From: Callorhinus ursinus
Taxonomy: Eukaryota > Chordata > Mammalia > Carnivora > Otariidae
Direction: 5' to 3'
Assembly (NCBI RefSeq): GCF_003265705.1
Contig: NW_020312902.1
Span: 15,597,896 to 15,661,895 of the forward strand
Length of the DNA: 64,000 nt
Numbering within the stretch: position 1 is the stretch's first letter; each line of letters begins with the position of its first letter. Position numbers and translations under genes: made by a program. A model generated the notes under the pieces. It worked only from the letters and a program-made list of their open reading frames with translations. It was not told the origin of the DNA and did not search any database. This document shows, piece by piece, positions 44,701-56,169 of this stretch.

Positions 44701-47700
44701 TTGAGAGGAGATAAGGCTCCTGGACTTTAGAACAGTGATCTGACCTCACTGTGGTAGAGGATACACTTTTCCTCGCGTCTGGGGAAAACACCCCAATTCT
44801 AGAAGCCTTGTATACTCAGGGCTAACTCTTCTCTGATGGGGGAGGTGAAGGTGACTTTGGCTTCTACGAATGGCCTGGAAGACCAGCCATATTAACCCCC
44901 ACAAGCCACACATTTTTCCTCAAGAGGAACAACTCTGCTCAGCTTAAGAGGGCTGGAACCCTGAGCATCACAGACACCCAGCAGCTCAAAAACCAAGATG
45001 GCCAATTGGAAAGGAAGGCAAACCATGCCCAAAGATGGTGTCCAAGTGGGAACAGTGAGGCACATGCCCAGGCCAGCTTAGTGAACGCATACATAAGGCA
45101 ACAGTTACTCTAGCCCAGAAAACAGCAACAGAAATAACTAATTATACGGAAAATGGCAAGTGCACTCAGTAATGTCTGCACTCACCAAGAGCTGGGCATC
45201 AAACGCTTTTTTTTTTTTTTAAAGATTTTATTTATTTATTCATTTGAGAGAGCGAGAATGAGAAAGAGAGAGAGCACATGAGAGGGGGGAGGGTCAGAGG
45301 GAGAAGCAGACTCCCTGCTCGATGCGGTACTTGATCCCGGGACTCCAGGATCATGACCTGAGCCGAAGGCAGTCGCTTAACTAACTGAGCCACCCAGGCG
45401 CCCCCAAGGCTTATGTTTGTGCACAAGAAGCCCTTGGAGGGAGGAGGCTCTCTAGTGAGCAGCTAACTCCCCTGGGAAGCTTTTGAAACTATGGAGATGC
45501 CATCCAGACCTTCTGAATCCGAGTACCCTGGCAAGGCCAAGGTGTCTGCATTTTTGAGGCATCCCAAGAAACCATGTGGTGGGGAACACTCAGGCTCACG
45601 CAGGGGGATGGGGTTTGGGCACAGGGGTGAGTCGGTGGCTGCAGCTTCACCACCATCTAACTGGCCAGGCTGTAAGGGGAACAGTCGCCCCCTGCTCCCC
45701 ACCCCTAACCTCCACTCTTGGTCAGAGAAGGGCTTGGAATCCAGACCAGCAACCTCTTCCAAGGTGCTCACACCAGGTGCCTTAGGGACAACCTGGTTGG
45801 TGGGTGATTGGGGGGGGTTGTCAACAATCTCCCAATTCCCCAGGCCCCAGCAGGTTCCGGAAGGAACCCGAAAAGTGATCTTTCAGGATGCCTGCCCTGG
45901 CAGGCTCTGCTGTGCTGAGGGCAGGAGCCTGCTGCGGATCTGACTCCAATGTCTGTGGTCGGTGCTATTTCTGACTCTGCAAACGGCGCTGACAATGCCC
46001 CCTCCTCCCCCTCGATATGACAATCCACACTTGGTCCAGGGCCCTGTTTGCCCTTCGTGTTGACACGTTTTTCTTGCTTCCCGACAAGTCTGGCTTTCTT
46101 TTTCCTTCTCTTTCCTTCTTTCAGAGGTGGAAATGTGTTATTTATAGGGTGGGGCCCGCCAAGGGGCTGCTCTGGTGCCCGCGATGGCCAAGGAGGGGGC
46201 AGGACGTGGATGCAGTCCGGTCTGTGCCCCCCCCACCAACCCCCCCCCGACTCCAACAGGCCAGACGAAAGCCAGAAAACAGCTTGGAGACCCCCCAGGC
46301 TTGGGGGCAGAGGTGTGCGGGGCACACACTCATTTCCTGTTCTCAGTGGCTGGTGAGAAGTTGGCTTTGGTGGCCAGGAGCAGGCTCAGACTCCTCCTGC
46401 TCTGGTTGCTGGCTGGTGAGGGCACAGCGGGCCACCATGGTCTTCTCCCCAGGCACAGTGGGGGGATTTAAACCCTAACTGGGTACACCCCCGGGCAGTG
46501 AGGCCCTGTGACAGCCCAAGCGCAGGTCTCCGGGGAGAACAGTTGTGGCCAGCCCCCACAGCGCACTGCAGAGGGACTGCTCAGGGCCTGGGCCCAGAAC
46601 TGCCAAGTGTCTTCCACACAACATCCAAATGGGTGGATGGGGACAGGAGAAGGCGGGGACTTGTCCAGAGGACAGCGGTGAGTCAGCCACTGGGCTAGGA
46701 TGAGAGCCCAGCATTGATTCCCAAATTTGGCCTGGAGTGGGGGGGGAGCCCACTCGGAACAGCAGCTGGGCATCTTCTCCCAAGCCCGAAGTCTCCCATC
46801 AGGGCTGGGTGGGAAACGGCTGGGAAGGGGGGGCGGTGCGCCACCTGGGCGAGCTGTCACACACCACACAGCTGAGAAAGCATTGCAGGGCTTAAAAAAA
46901 TATTCTCATATTTGGTGATGTGACCCCCACGTGACCTCTAGGGCCAACTTCTCCCACTTCAGACCAACCCTGGCTGGGGATGGATGAACAACTCAGCTCT
47001 GGGCTGGGCTCCTGCTCAGAAGACTAACAGCCCAGTGTTGACAGACTCAAGGGAGAGAGGCTTGTTAAAGCTACCGGGATGTGGAATGCTGGGGAAGGTG
47101 TGCAAGAGAGGATGACTGGCAGGCCTCCTCCAGGATCTGAAGACCCTCCTGCAAAACTCTGGAGCTGGCTGACAGGCTTTACAATCTCCACGAGGACGTG
47201 GACAGAAACAGCAGATGGTAGGGCAGATGGAATCAAGGTGTTGACCTCCGGAGACAGCAAAGCCTATAGAACTGGAGCAGGATCCCTGCCTCCCCAGCTC
47301 CTCCAGGAGGCAGGAGGGTCCGCTGAGCTTACCCTGGGGCTGCAGACGGCCCTGCCTTTCAGTGTGCTGGGGCCTGGATGTCTCTGGGGCTGGAGAGATG
47401 GGGGGAGGGGAAGGGCAGCACCAGGAGAGGGCGGGTGTGGAGGCCTGTGTGGGGCCACTCCACGCACTCCAGTGAGGTCCCAGATTCCCTCACCTTCTCC
47501 TTTGTCACTCTTCTCTCATGCGGGGTGTCTTTGCCGTGCCTTTTCCCCAAGAGATAACAGGCCCGGGCTGGTAGCCAGAATAAGGTGCCAAGGCTGGGAT
47601 CGAGGGCTTCCAAAGCTGTTGAGGCTGATGTAAGAAAGTCATCCCAGCCCCTCCCCATTCAGCTGGGATCAACAGGGAGCGTTCAAGTAGCAGCCAAGAA

Positions 47701-49349
47701 AACAAGTAGCGCTCTTCACATTCTTGGGCCTGCTGCATTCAGCTCCTTCCTACTCCTCTGTCCCCAACAAGTGTGGTACACCGGGCCCAAGGAGACACCC
47801 CTGATCCTGGGAATATGAGCAAGAGATTCCTGCGGGGGTAGGTGGGAGGTCAGTCCCCTCCATGTTGGGGGACTGCCTCCAGAGGGGCCTGGGGCCCTTG
47901 TTGGTCCAGTGGAGCCGCCCTTCCTTGGTGATGAGCCTAACTCCAGGCCTCCAAGAGGCCCTGTAGACTCCTGGGAGACAAGCAGCCCCAGAGGGAGCCC
48001 CAGAGGCCCACAAGTAATTACAAGCCCAGGTTCCCACAAGCTAGGGAGCTGCCTGTGACCACAGTGGCAAGACCCTAAAGGGGAAGACGGGCTGGCAGTC
48101 AGAAGCAGAAAGTGCTAACTGCTTTGGGGGCAAGGGAGGAGGGCTGCTGTGGGTGTTGGCTCCATGGCTGAGGAGGGTTTCCCAGGGCTCCTTGGAAAGG
48201 GCCTGAAAAACCCCTCGGTGAGTGAGGGTGCATGCTTGGGGGAGCGGGGCCCCAGCCAGCCTTCCTGGGAGCTCCCCTGTGAGCTGGCCTGTGGTGGACC
48301 ACACTAATGAGCCCATAACACAGGCCTTTGATTAAGCAGCTCCCAGCACAGCAACTTTATTGAAACATGCCGAGGCCAGCGGCTGGTTCCCACCGCTCGG
48401 GTTCCCCGGGCAACAGCGCAAGGGAGGGGCCCTGCCCAGTGCTTCAGCAGCCTGAGGGGCTGCCCAAGGGTGACGGGAGTGGGCCTGGGAGCACAACACC
48501 GTGGCCCTGGGATAAGGGGCTCTGGGAATGGGGTTGGATTCAGAACTCTGGGGGCATGGAGGGGCAACATGACATCTGCTGAGTTCTCTGGGGGCCAGGG
48601 CTCCTGGGCTGCTGAGAACAGAGATGCTGACCACCCCCTCCTCAGGGTAGGAAGGTATTCCAAGGATGGCAAGACTCCAAGGATAGGTTCAGAGGTGAAG
48701 ATATAAGATGTAACGAGGGGGGCGGGGATTTCTTCTTGAGTTTGGGGAGACCCTGGTCCCTACTTTCCCAAGAACATGTGCTTGAACCTTCAATACACAT
48801 AAATGCTATCTGAGGACACTTCTGAGACCTGTGAGCACAGTCACCTACTGGGAATGATGACCTTGGAACTCTCGACTCTCAGGGAATGCTGGGTTCTCCC
48901 GCTAGGTCCCCACCTCCCCCTTCCTTGCCAGCTCTGCCCAGGTAATAGGCAGCCCTCCTCCTCTACACAGAGGCAGCCTGGCCTTCCTGGGACATAGCTG
49001 GGGCTGGTGTGGAGGCCCTTTCCACTTGTGTGGGGCTAGTTTCGAACATTACAGTAACTACCAACACCACATGGACAGAAATCTAATGTTACCAAGTGGG
49101 ACTTTTAAAATGTATTTATAACTTTATGGTTCAAAGTAATTTTGTTATGAAACAATGTAATAACGACAGTGGAAAAAGGCAAGGTAATTTATGGAACACA
49201 ATATTCCTAAAGCACTAGCTTCCATTTCTACCTCACTCAGTCTGAGGAGTGTGGTTGGTGTCCTTTGTTTGCTGTTTCTTTTAATTAAGGGTTAGTATTT
49301 GGGGGGGGGAGGGGGAAGAGGCCTGAAGGAGGAGAAATTCAGCTGCAAG

Positions 49350-49408
<59 letters not shown>

Positions 49409-52167
49409 CCACATTACCAGTAAGTATGCTTCACAGACCCCCCAGACTGGGTTAAACCCACAAAACCAGCATAATTCCCTTCCCCTCTACTATAACTACC
49501 CCTCCACACACCACAAACAAGGCACAGTCAATTTCTGGATTAGGGTCAGATCCCCTTTCTTGATACTCCTGAGAGAAGTAAGGTAGAGTGTTCTTCCTCT
49601 CACACCTCCAACAAACAAAGAAAAAAGGATGTCGTTCCCCTTATACATATGGGAGTGTGCCGGACAGGCCAAGTACCCATTAGAGACCTGGGACAGGGTG
49701 GGGGCTGGAAGGAGGCCTGTGGCTCTCAGGCCCGAGCACCCTGCTTGGCAGTGGCTGTGAAGCTGTGCTCCAGCCAGAAGAGCAAAGGAAGGACAAAGTG
49801 TTCTGGACAAGCCAGCAGGTTTCTGTGCAGAAAAGCTGGGTTTCCATTAGGAGGAATAGGAGAGCCATGAGATGAAGGGAGTGGGGAGGCTGTCTGCTGA
49901 AGCCTGCCCATCCCAGCCCCAGTCCAGGCCCACATACCCATTTTCTAGGAATTCTGGGGGGATTTCCACAGAGCCACTTAAGAGTGGCTTCCAGCCTTCC
50001 TCCTACCCTGTTGTACCCTCGGTTTCCTGGCTTTTGGTTTACCCAGGGTGCAGAAAGTCTCACATCTCTCAAATCTGGATTTCCATGGCAAACCAGTGGC
50101 CAAGGCCTAGAGAGTTATCCCTGGTGTCTCAGGTGATGGGGGGAGAGGCCGGGAAGTGCTCCTAGAGTTGATGGGATAGGCAACAGCATCCACACTCCAC
50201 ATGGCTTCCCATAACCAGCCCCTCTGGAAGGGAGCCACCAAGAGCTGCCAAGGGAGGAAAGGGAGGAGGCGGGTGCGGGAAGAGCCCACGGAAAGAAGGT
50301 AGGGAGAAGAAAATGAGCCTTCTCACTTGTAACCAGGGTCCATGGGCTGCATAAGGGTGCTCCTCAGTGGCAAAGGCGCCTTCCACTCCCGTGGAAACGA
50401 ATGTGATGGCCATGTCACCTGTGATACTTTTATATGTAAAGTGCCGTCCATGCAGGAGCCTGCCCCTGGGGGTGGGAACACAGAGACCGTGAGCAGCAGG
50501 CCTGGCCAAGGGACAGGGTGCCTGGCAAATGCCCTCCTGCCTGCCCACCTGCCCACCAACAGGGGACTGTAACCAAACACGTTCATTTCAGCCCCTTCTG
50601 AGAGAAGCCTCTCCCAAGTTCTCAACTGTCACTGCTCCAAAGTGCTCAAAGCTAGCAGAGACATTAGATCAGCATTCAAAGGGCCTGCGGGGGGAGGGGA
50701 GGACACCTCCTTTGTGTCCTGGTGAGGAAACTGAGGCCAGAGAGGGCAGTTAGCAACATGCCCAAGGTCATGCCCAGAACTAAGAGCAGGGTCTTGTCCC
50801 TTCTGTTTCAAGGGCAGAGGTGAAGTAGTACCTAAACAAATTTGCCAAGCCCCTGGGAGGATGGCATAGTGCCTTCACAGCACAACCCATGTGTCCACGG
50901 GAGTCTTCCACCTGCTCATGGGCTCTCCCACAAGATTAAAATGGCTAGCCCCAAGGCCACAAGCACACCTCCAAACAGACAAATCAACAACAACAACAAT
51001 AATAATAAAGGCTGACACCAAATGGGGTCACTCTGAGGGAGCCAAAAGAAGTTACAGCTAATTCCCAGTCTGGAAATACACCTGGGGGAAGGGCAGGCAG
51101 GGACAACCAGTGAGGCAGAGATGCCAGTCAGCAAAGGAAGCCCAGCCTGCCATTTGCTTTCCCAGGCTGCCTCAGATTAACCCTTCACCAGTCTAAAGGT
51201 CCTGAGCTTGAGCCAGAGAGGGAGTTGGGGCGGAAATGGCTGGGGTCCTGTTGGGGGGGGGCCTTGCCAGCCCCTGTTCATTCTGACCACTTGCTATCTT
51301 TGCCCTGCTGCCCAGGGTGGCTGGCCAAGGCTGGTTAGCATCCAAACTCCTTTCTCAGGCTCTGGGGACAGTGGGGAGGGACCAAACCAGGGCAACCCCC
51401 TTCTTCCTTGTCACTGTTGTCTGAGTTGAGAGTTATTCTGGTCACCTCCCTGCTATAAAAGTGAGGGTGGAAACCCCAAGGGCTCTGCAAGAAGCCAGCT
51501 GAGCAGATTCAGCCCAGGGCAGCATCCCCAAGCAGAGCGCTGAATTCTGGCCACAGGGCTGGGTTTCTGGCACTGTGGACAGCAGCGGAAAGGACACAGC
51601 TGGGCTTCTCGGTCCCTCAAGGAGTCTGTTGTGCTGGCCACTGGGTTTGGAGAACTGAGTGTTTTGCATGGGAAAAGCAACAAGCGGAAGAAAATAGAGT
51701 CCAACCCCCCAGAGCCTCTGCCCTGCTACCCAGCGCAACTGACTCTGGGCTTGTGGGATGGCAGGGGCGTCTGAGTTTGCCAGGCGGCTGAAACTTCCTA
51801 AGGGAGTGGGGCTGAGGGACACCTCTCTGGACAAAGGAATGTCCTTCAGCCCAGTGGGGACTACAGGCTGGCTCAGAGTCCACAGCCCGCCCCCCCCCCC
51901 CAGGCCCAAGAGGCACTGCCTGACAGGCTCTCCTCTCTCCCGGGGGGCCCCTGACTCCGCCCAGGTATGGGGGAGAAGGCAAGCATAGGCCTGGCAGCTC
52001 CCTGAGGACAAGCCGTGTGCCGTGGGGCTCACCTTAGGCAGAGGGGAATGAGAGCCCCTGACTCCTGGTTGAATTTCAGATGCACACTCTCCAGCTGTCG
52101 TGTGCGGATCAGCTCGTGGGGAATGATGGCCGTGGAGCTGTCACTTTCCAGGCTATCTTTGCGGCTC
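38648..52167 (-). CDS. SUFU: SUFU, suppressor of fused (3' part, exons 9-12)
   Basis: Four exons join in frame: 52033-52167 (135 nt), 50327-50465 (139), 41121-41189 (69) and 38648-38737 (90). They code residues about 342-484, from SRKDSLESDS to the C-terminal end VVFDSPLH and TAG. Exon sizes fit coding positions 1023-1455 of the 484-residue protein. All junctions are GT-AG and no internal stop is seen. Exons 1-8 lie beyond 64000. SUFU binds GLI1-3 through a cleft between its N- and C-terminal domains, holds them in the cytoplasm and favours GLI3 repressor formation; loss activates Hedgehog signalling (medulloblastoma, Gorlin syndrome in people). The part seen is the back of the C-terminal domain, which helps clamp GLI. 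Confidence 0.96.
38738..41120 (-). other. SUFU: SUFU intron 11
   Basis: 2383 bp, GTAAGC to CCGCAG. Contains a G-rich run on the plus strand (39098-39128) and an A15 run (39797-39811). No repeat family or extra exon recognised. Confidence 0.8.
41121..41189 (-). CDS. SUFU: SUFU exon 11
   Basis: 69 nt, 23 residues ILLTEEFVEKMLEDLEDLTS then PEE. Acceptor TTCCCAG, donor GTAAGC. Confidence 0.97.
42364..42558 (+). mobile_element. Can-SINE, perfect 17-bp target duplication
   Basis: Identical AAGAACTTGAGAAAATA at 42347-42363 and 42559-42575. Head GGGGCGCCTGGGTGGCTCAG is consensus. Probably the youngest insertion in the window. In SUFU intron 10, antisense to the gene. Confidence 0.96.
42621..42689 (+). 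repeat. (TG)n(TA)n compound microsatellite
   Basis: TG run followed by TA runs, interrupted by a repeated TCTGGAATA unit. Confidence 0.95.
42860..43010 (+). repeat. MIR fragment
   Basis: 'cgagatgaggaaactgaggc' and 'gcccagtgtcacacggctt' are the MIR core. Confidence 0.85.
44600..44750 (+). repeat. MIR fragment
   Basis: 'gctgggctaagggcttga', then 'tatcacccccattttgcaga', in MIR order. Confidence 0.75.
45209..45405 (-). mobile_element. Can-SINE, inverted
   Basis: T-rich tail at 45208-45245 and head complement 'gagccacccaggcgccccc' at the right. In SUFU intron 10, sense to the gene. The flanking repeats are too short or diverged to call. Confidence 0.92.
48356..48361 (-). terminator. SUFU: Candidate intronic poly(A) signal in SUFU intron 10
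   Basis: TTTATT on plus reads AATAAA on the transcript, about 2 kb after exon 10. SUFU has shorter isoforms in people that end after exon 10, so an intronic end is plausible, but no terminal exon is proved. Confidence 0.3.
49351..49406 (+). repeat. (TC)n(AC)n compound microsatellite
   Basis: About 12 CT units followed by about 16 CA units in SUFU intron 10. Confidence 0.97.
50327..50465 (-). CDS. SUFU: SUFU exon 10
   Basis: 139 nt: completes the split Arg codon, then GRLLHGRHFTYKSITGDMAI through HPYAAHGPWLQ. Acceptor CCCCCAG, donor GTGAGA. Reading on into the intron gives an open frame of about 55 more codons. Confidence 0.97.
50466..52032 (-). other. SUFU: SUFU intron 9
   Basis: 1567 bp, GTGAGC to CCCCAG. 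A weak MIR (about 50715-50800) and a short CAA/TAA run (50986-51008) are the only repeats seen. Confidence 0.85.
52033..52167 (-). CDS. SUFU: SUFU exon 9
   Basis: 135 nt: completes the codon before SRKDSLESDSSTAIIPHEL, through ALIPLCL and two bases of Arg. Acceptor TTGCAG, donor GTGAGC. The run of Ser (SRKDSLESDSS) lies in the phosphorylation-rich linker of SUFU (Ser342/Ser346 region known in people). Confidence 0.97.
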
Positions 52168-52284
52168 CTGCAAGGCAAGCACAGGAGGAGGTTCAGCACA
52201 AGGTAAATACCATGGGGAGGAGCAAGACGGGAGTCTGTCAGGCTGGCCTCCTGAATAACGACAATGATGGTGACTGACGACAGT

Positions 52285-52535
52285 GACAATAGCAGCCACC
52301 ATTCACCGTGTGCTCGCCGAACGCCAGCTGCTGGGCAAAGCACTTCTCACGGACGACTCTTCTCCACATCCCCATGCGGTGGGTACTACTCCAGGTACTG
52401 TTACGTCCCTCTTATGGATAAGGAATCGGGGATCAGAGAGGTTAAGTAACTTGTCCATGTCACCCTGTCGGGGAGTATGGAGCTGGGATTTGATCGCAGT
52501 TAGATCGGGTTCTAAAGCCTCATCTTTGGCCAACA
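52285..52535 (+). repeat. MIR, long
   Basis: 'attcaccgtgtgctcgccga', 'gatcagagaggttaagtaac' and 'gagctgggatttgatcgcag' give nearly the whole MIR order. Confidence 0.85.
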
Positions 52536-53954
52536 CACCATATAAAAGTTTATGTCACAGTGGCTTGGTCTTCCCTACATAGTAGCAAGAGCATCTGGGA
52601 GCCCTTCTTCCCTTGCCCTGGAGCCTCAGGTCCCAAGTTCCCCAAAGCTGGAGTGCTAGAGTCCCAGGAGGTACAGCTCCAAGAGCTTCCTTCCAGCTGA
52701 AAAGGCTGTGACTTTCTGCAGGCTCTGAGCATGCACACTCCCGCTAACGGCCAGGAGCTGCCGTGACATACACATCCTTCATCTGACCAGGAAATGATAC
52801 AATCCTCAGCGAGGGGGCGGAAACCAGACTCTCAGGAGTCAGACTAGTGGGCCTGGCTGGGCAGCAGAACCAGGCCACCATCCTGCTGGGTTTTGAGGCC
52901 CCAGGAGCCCTGTTCCAGATTCCTCCTGACTGTGGCCTTGGCCACGGTGAACTGTCACTGCTGCCTCACGCTCCCTCCTGTCCTGCTTCCCACCAACAGC
53001 TCATCCCACAGCTGGGCCATGGGGTCCCTTTGCAATCTAAGATATGCTCTTTCAAATTCAGCTGCCCCTACTGAGAGCCTCTCAAATCTGCCTCAGCCGG
53101 AAATGAGGGTTACCCACTGATCCTATTCAAAAGGCCGGATCCTGGTTTGGGCTGTGAATCTCAGAACAATTCCCCAAGTGTCCATCAAAATACTGGGTGA
53201 GAAGCTCTAGTTATTTATCATTCAAGAGGCAGGAGCCATCCAGGATGTCTAGGCTCACAGTCAGACAATCAGGGAGGGGCAGGCCCAACCTCCTCACATG
53301 CTGGGGGGCTGAGTGCTGGGGCCTGTGGCCAATGAGGCACCCCAACAGGCAGAGAACCTCTCCAAAGGGAAGGTGTGGGGTCAGCAGGCAAAAGGATGGA
53401 GGGTGGCATCAGAGAGCCCAGGGGCCCGCCAAGGCAGAGGTTTCTAAGAGCCCCTGAGGTAATGGGGACCATTCCTACCAGCTGTGTGGATCTACCCCAG
53501 ATGTAACGGCTCTTTCACAAAGTGGTGTCTTCCTCTGGTTTCCCAAAGCGAATTCTGAAACTGCTCTTTGCCCTAGCTTCTCCTCTGACAAACCCTTTCA
53601 CAAGACCTGCGAAGGAGACAAATGCTATGGCCAAGAGGGTCACAGAAGTTCAAGACTGGAAGGAAACTCTGAGGTGGTTTAATCTACTTCTTCCCTTTAC
53701 AAAGGGGAGCCCGTGACGGGTCCAAGGCCACAGAGCTGGTCTGTGGCAGGCCAGTGTGGGAGCCGAGGACCTCTGACTAGACCTCCTTCCCTTACACTCT
53801 GGCTGCTAGGCCTCCCTTCTGAGGAGGGCAACACTGACCATCAGTGCTCGGTGGGTGCCCTCAGGGCCCAGACAAGAGCAGAGCTCAGGATGCTGACAGC
53901 AGCCCTTCTCTGCTCCAGAGCAAGGAGTCGGTAGACTCACTGGCTGAGTCCTCA

Positions 53955-54040
53955 CAGCGAGCACCCATGTATATTCTATGGTTAATCCTCTCCCAGGTGA
54001 GGAAATGGAGGCTCAGAGAGGTGAGGTGGCAAGCCTGAAT
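53955..54040 (+). repeat. MIR fragment
   Basis: 'gaggaaatggaggctcagag' core with adjacent 'gtgaggtggcaagcc'. Confidence 0.6.
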
Positions 54041-54591
54041 CAGAGTGAGTCTAAGGGGAAGAGCCAGTCACCTCCCCGTGCCATCTCTGACAACGGCCCA
54101 CACAGAGACCCGCCACCATGTGCCCGAAGGGGCCTGCAGCCAGGCTGCGGGGCGGGGCCTCAGAGCCCGTGGGGCCCGCTAGAGGATGGCTGCCTCTTGG
54201 GCATCAGCAAAAATGCTGATGAATAGCAACTGGGCTGAGGGTGTGGGGCTGGGAGAGAAGAATCAACAGCACACAGGGCTAGAGACATCTCACGCTGGAG
54301 GGAAAAATAAATTGTTGAAAGTCAGCTAAAGTCACCTTGGTAACTGCTACAACACACTCACCCAGAACGAGGACATCAAACCCAACTGCAAACAGCTTTA
54401 AAGAAATGGAAAAGAACTTAATCATCTGAAGAATTAATGTGACAAGTGCCCACATTTACACCTCCCACCAACCTTCAATCATTTGAAAACGTACTTTAAT
54501 CTTTTAAGAGAAAAAAAAATTGCAAAATGCTAGATCTGCAATCCTGGAGCTTGGGTATTTCCGGCATGCTGCTTCAATGGAAACAGGGCTG

Positions 54592-54593
<2 letters not shown>

Positions 54594-54645
<52 letters not shown>
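54594..54645 (+). repeat. (AC)n microsatellite, about 26 units
   Basis: Long uninterrupted AC run, likely polymorphic. Confidence 0.98.
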
Positions 54646-54648
<3 letters not shown>

Positions 54649-55024
54649 TGCATGAGCCCAGCTTTCTGCTGATTTGTTTTTTCTGGACATCGATGCAGAA
54701 GCATGAATTATTTGTGTGGGCTGGGTGAGGTATTAAATCTGCAGCCGACACAGGTTTGCAATGTTTTGCATGGTTGTCAGCTTAATCTTAGTCATAAAAA
54801 AATAAGTACTGTGCTCGCCAGCGTGGCCTAATTTTTCAGCTGGGCTGTTTTCTCCCCGAGTTCCCAGTGGAGGAGAAGGCAGAGTTTCAGGGGGCTGAAA
54901 AGGAGAAGGGCTCCCCGGGAAGAAGGCCCTACACCCACTGGGGACTGCTAGGGATACGGGGCCGGGGGAGGAAAGATGAGCTATTGCTCCAGGCGGCAGA
55001 ATGGCTAACACGTATGTTCTGGGT

Positions 55025-55190
55025 TTGAGTCTCACATGAGCTCAGGCAAATGACTTACCCTCTCTCTAAGCATCAGTATCCTCTTGATGGGAACAGAAAA
55101 TAATACCCTATCGTTATAAGGATTAAACCAGATGACCCACATGAAGCATCTAACAGTGCCTGGGGATGCAGTAGGTGCTCAAAATATATC
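55025..55190 (-). repeat. MIR fragment, reverse orientation
   Basis: 'gagctcaggcaaatgactta', 'ataaggattaaaccagatg' and 'gcagtaggtgctcaaaata' in inverted MIR order. Confidence 0.8.
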
Positions 55191-56169
55191 TGGAATGCAT
55201 TAACAGGATGTTAGGTGGCTGCCTCTAGAAGTCGATCTACTCTTCCTGCAAGAATGTTGATAGCTTAATAGGGAATTATTTGCCTTTACTGACTGCCTCT
55301 GGCCAAGTCAGTCCCCACTTCTGAGCAAAGGTCCTTGCCCTGAGCTTGGGAGACAGGACTTCTGAGATGGGGCCTGAAGGGCTCCTGACTCCCTGCACAG
55401 ATACTACGGGCCCTGGTCAACCACTGGGCCTCTGGGAAGGCACGACTACAGGCCAGCAAAAACCCCTGAGGCTTTTGTTCTGCAGAGGGAGGTTCTGGCA
55501 GGGCCGTCTTCCCTCTACACAGCACAGTGGTCTTCTTGCAATTCTTGTCTGCCGAACCTCAAGCTGCCCAGAGTGGTTTAATCCCTCCTCCCATGATAGC
55601 CTTCAAATCCCTGAGACTGCTCTCACAGACCATCATCAGTTTCTCTTTTCCAGTATCCGTGGCCCCCACTTTCAAATATATTCCTAGGACATGGTTCTGA
55701 AATCTTCCAGCCATCCAAGTCACCCCCGCTTGCGTTTACTCTAGCTGGTGAAAGCCAGAGTGTCAGGTCCAGAAGTGAAGTGCCGTGTGTGGAAATAAAT
55801 ACAGCATGTGGTCTAATCAGTGCAGCTCAAAGAGGGACTATGAGCTTTTCTTATTTGGGAAACCTTATTTCAAAACTGTCATCAAATTGTCTATTCTTTG
55901 TAACCCCGTCATACTACCAATTCTAACAGCACACTCTCTGTCAACGACATCTCCCTCGGGCTCTCTCCTGTGGCCTGCGCTTGGACCTCTTCTCCCCCAT
56001 CTCATATGCACTGGGGATTCACTGGAGCTGAGAGCCCAGCTCTGCATTATCTGGCTACTGTTTGAGGCAGTCCAGGTATTTCTGAAACCTGGGGCAGGCA
56101 TCCATCAGACCGGCATTCCTCCCCTGACTTCATATCCCTGACAAAACTGTTAAGCTTACCATCAGTGTT

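Larger units (their letters stand above)
41190..50326 (-). other. SUFU: SUFU intron 10
   Basis: About 9.1 kb, GTGAGA to TCCCAG. Holds two Can-SINEs (42364-42558 and 45209-45405), MIRs (about 42860-43010 and 44600-44750), a TA-rich microsatellite, a TC/AC microsatellite and a candidate poly(A) hexamer (48356-48361). The SINE-free segment 43560-44300 is a possible conserved non-coding element. No alternative coding exon is proved. Confidence 0.75.
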
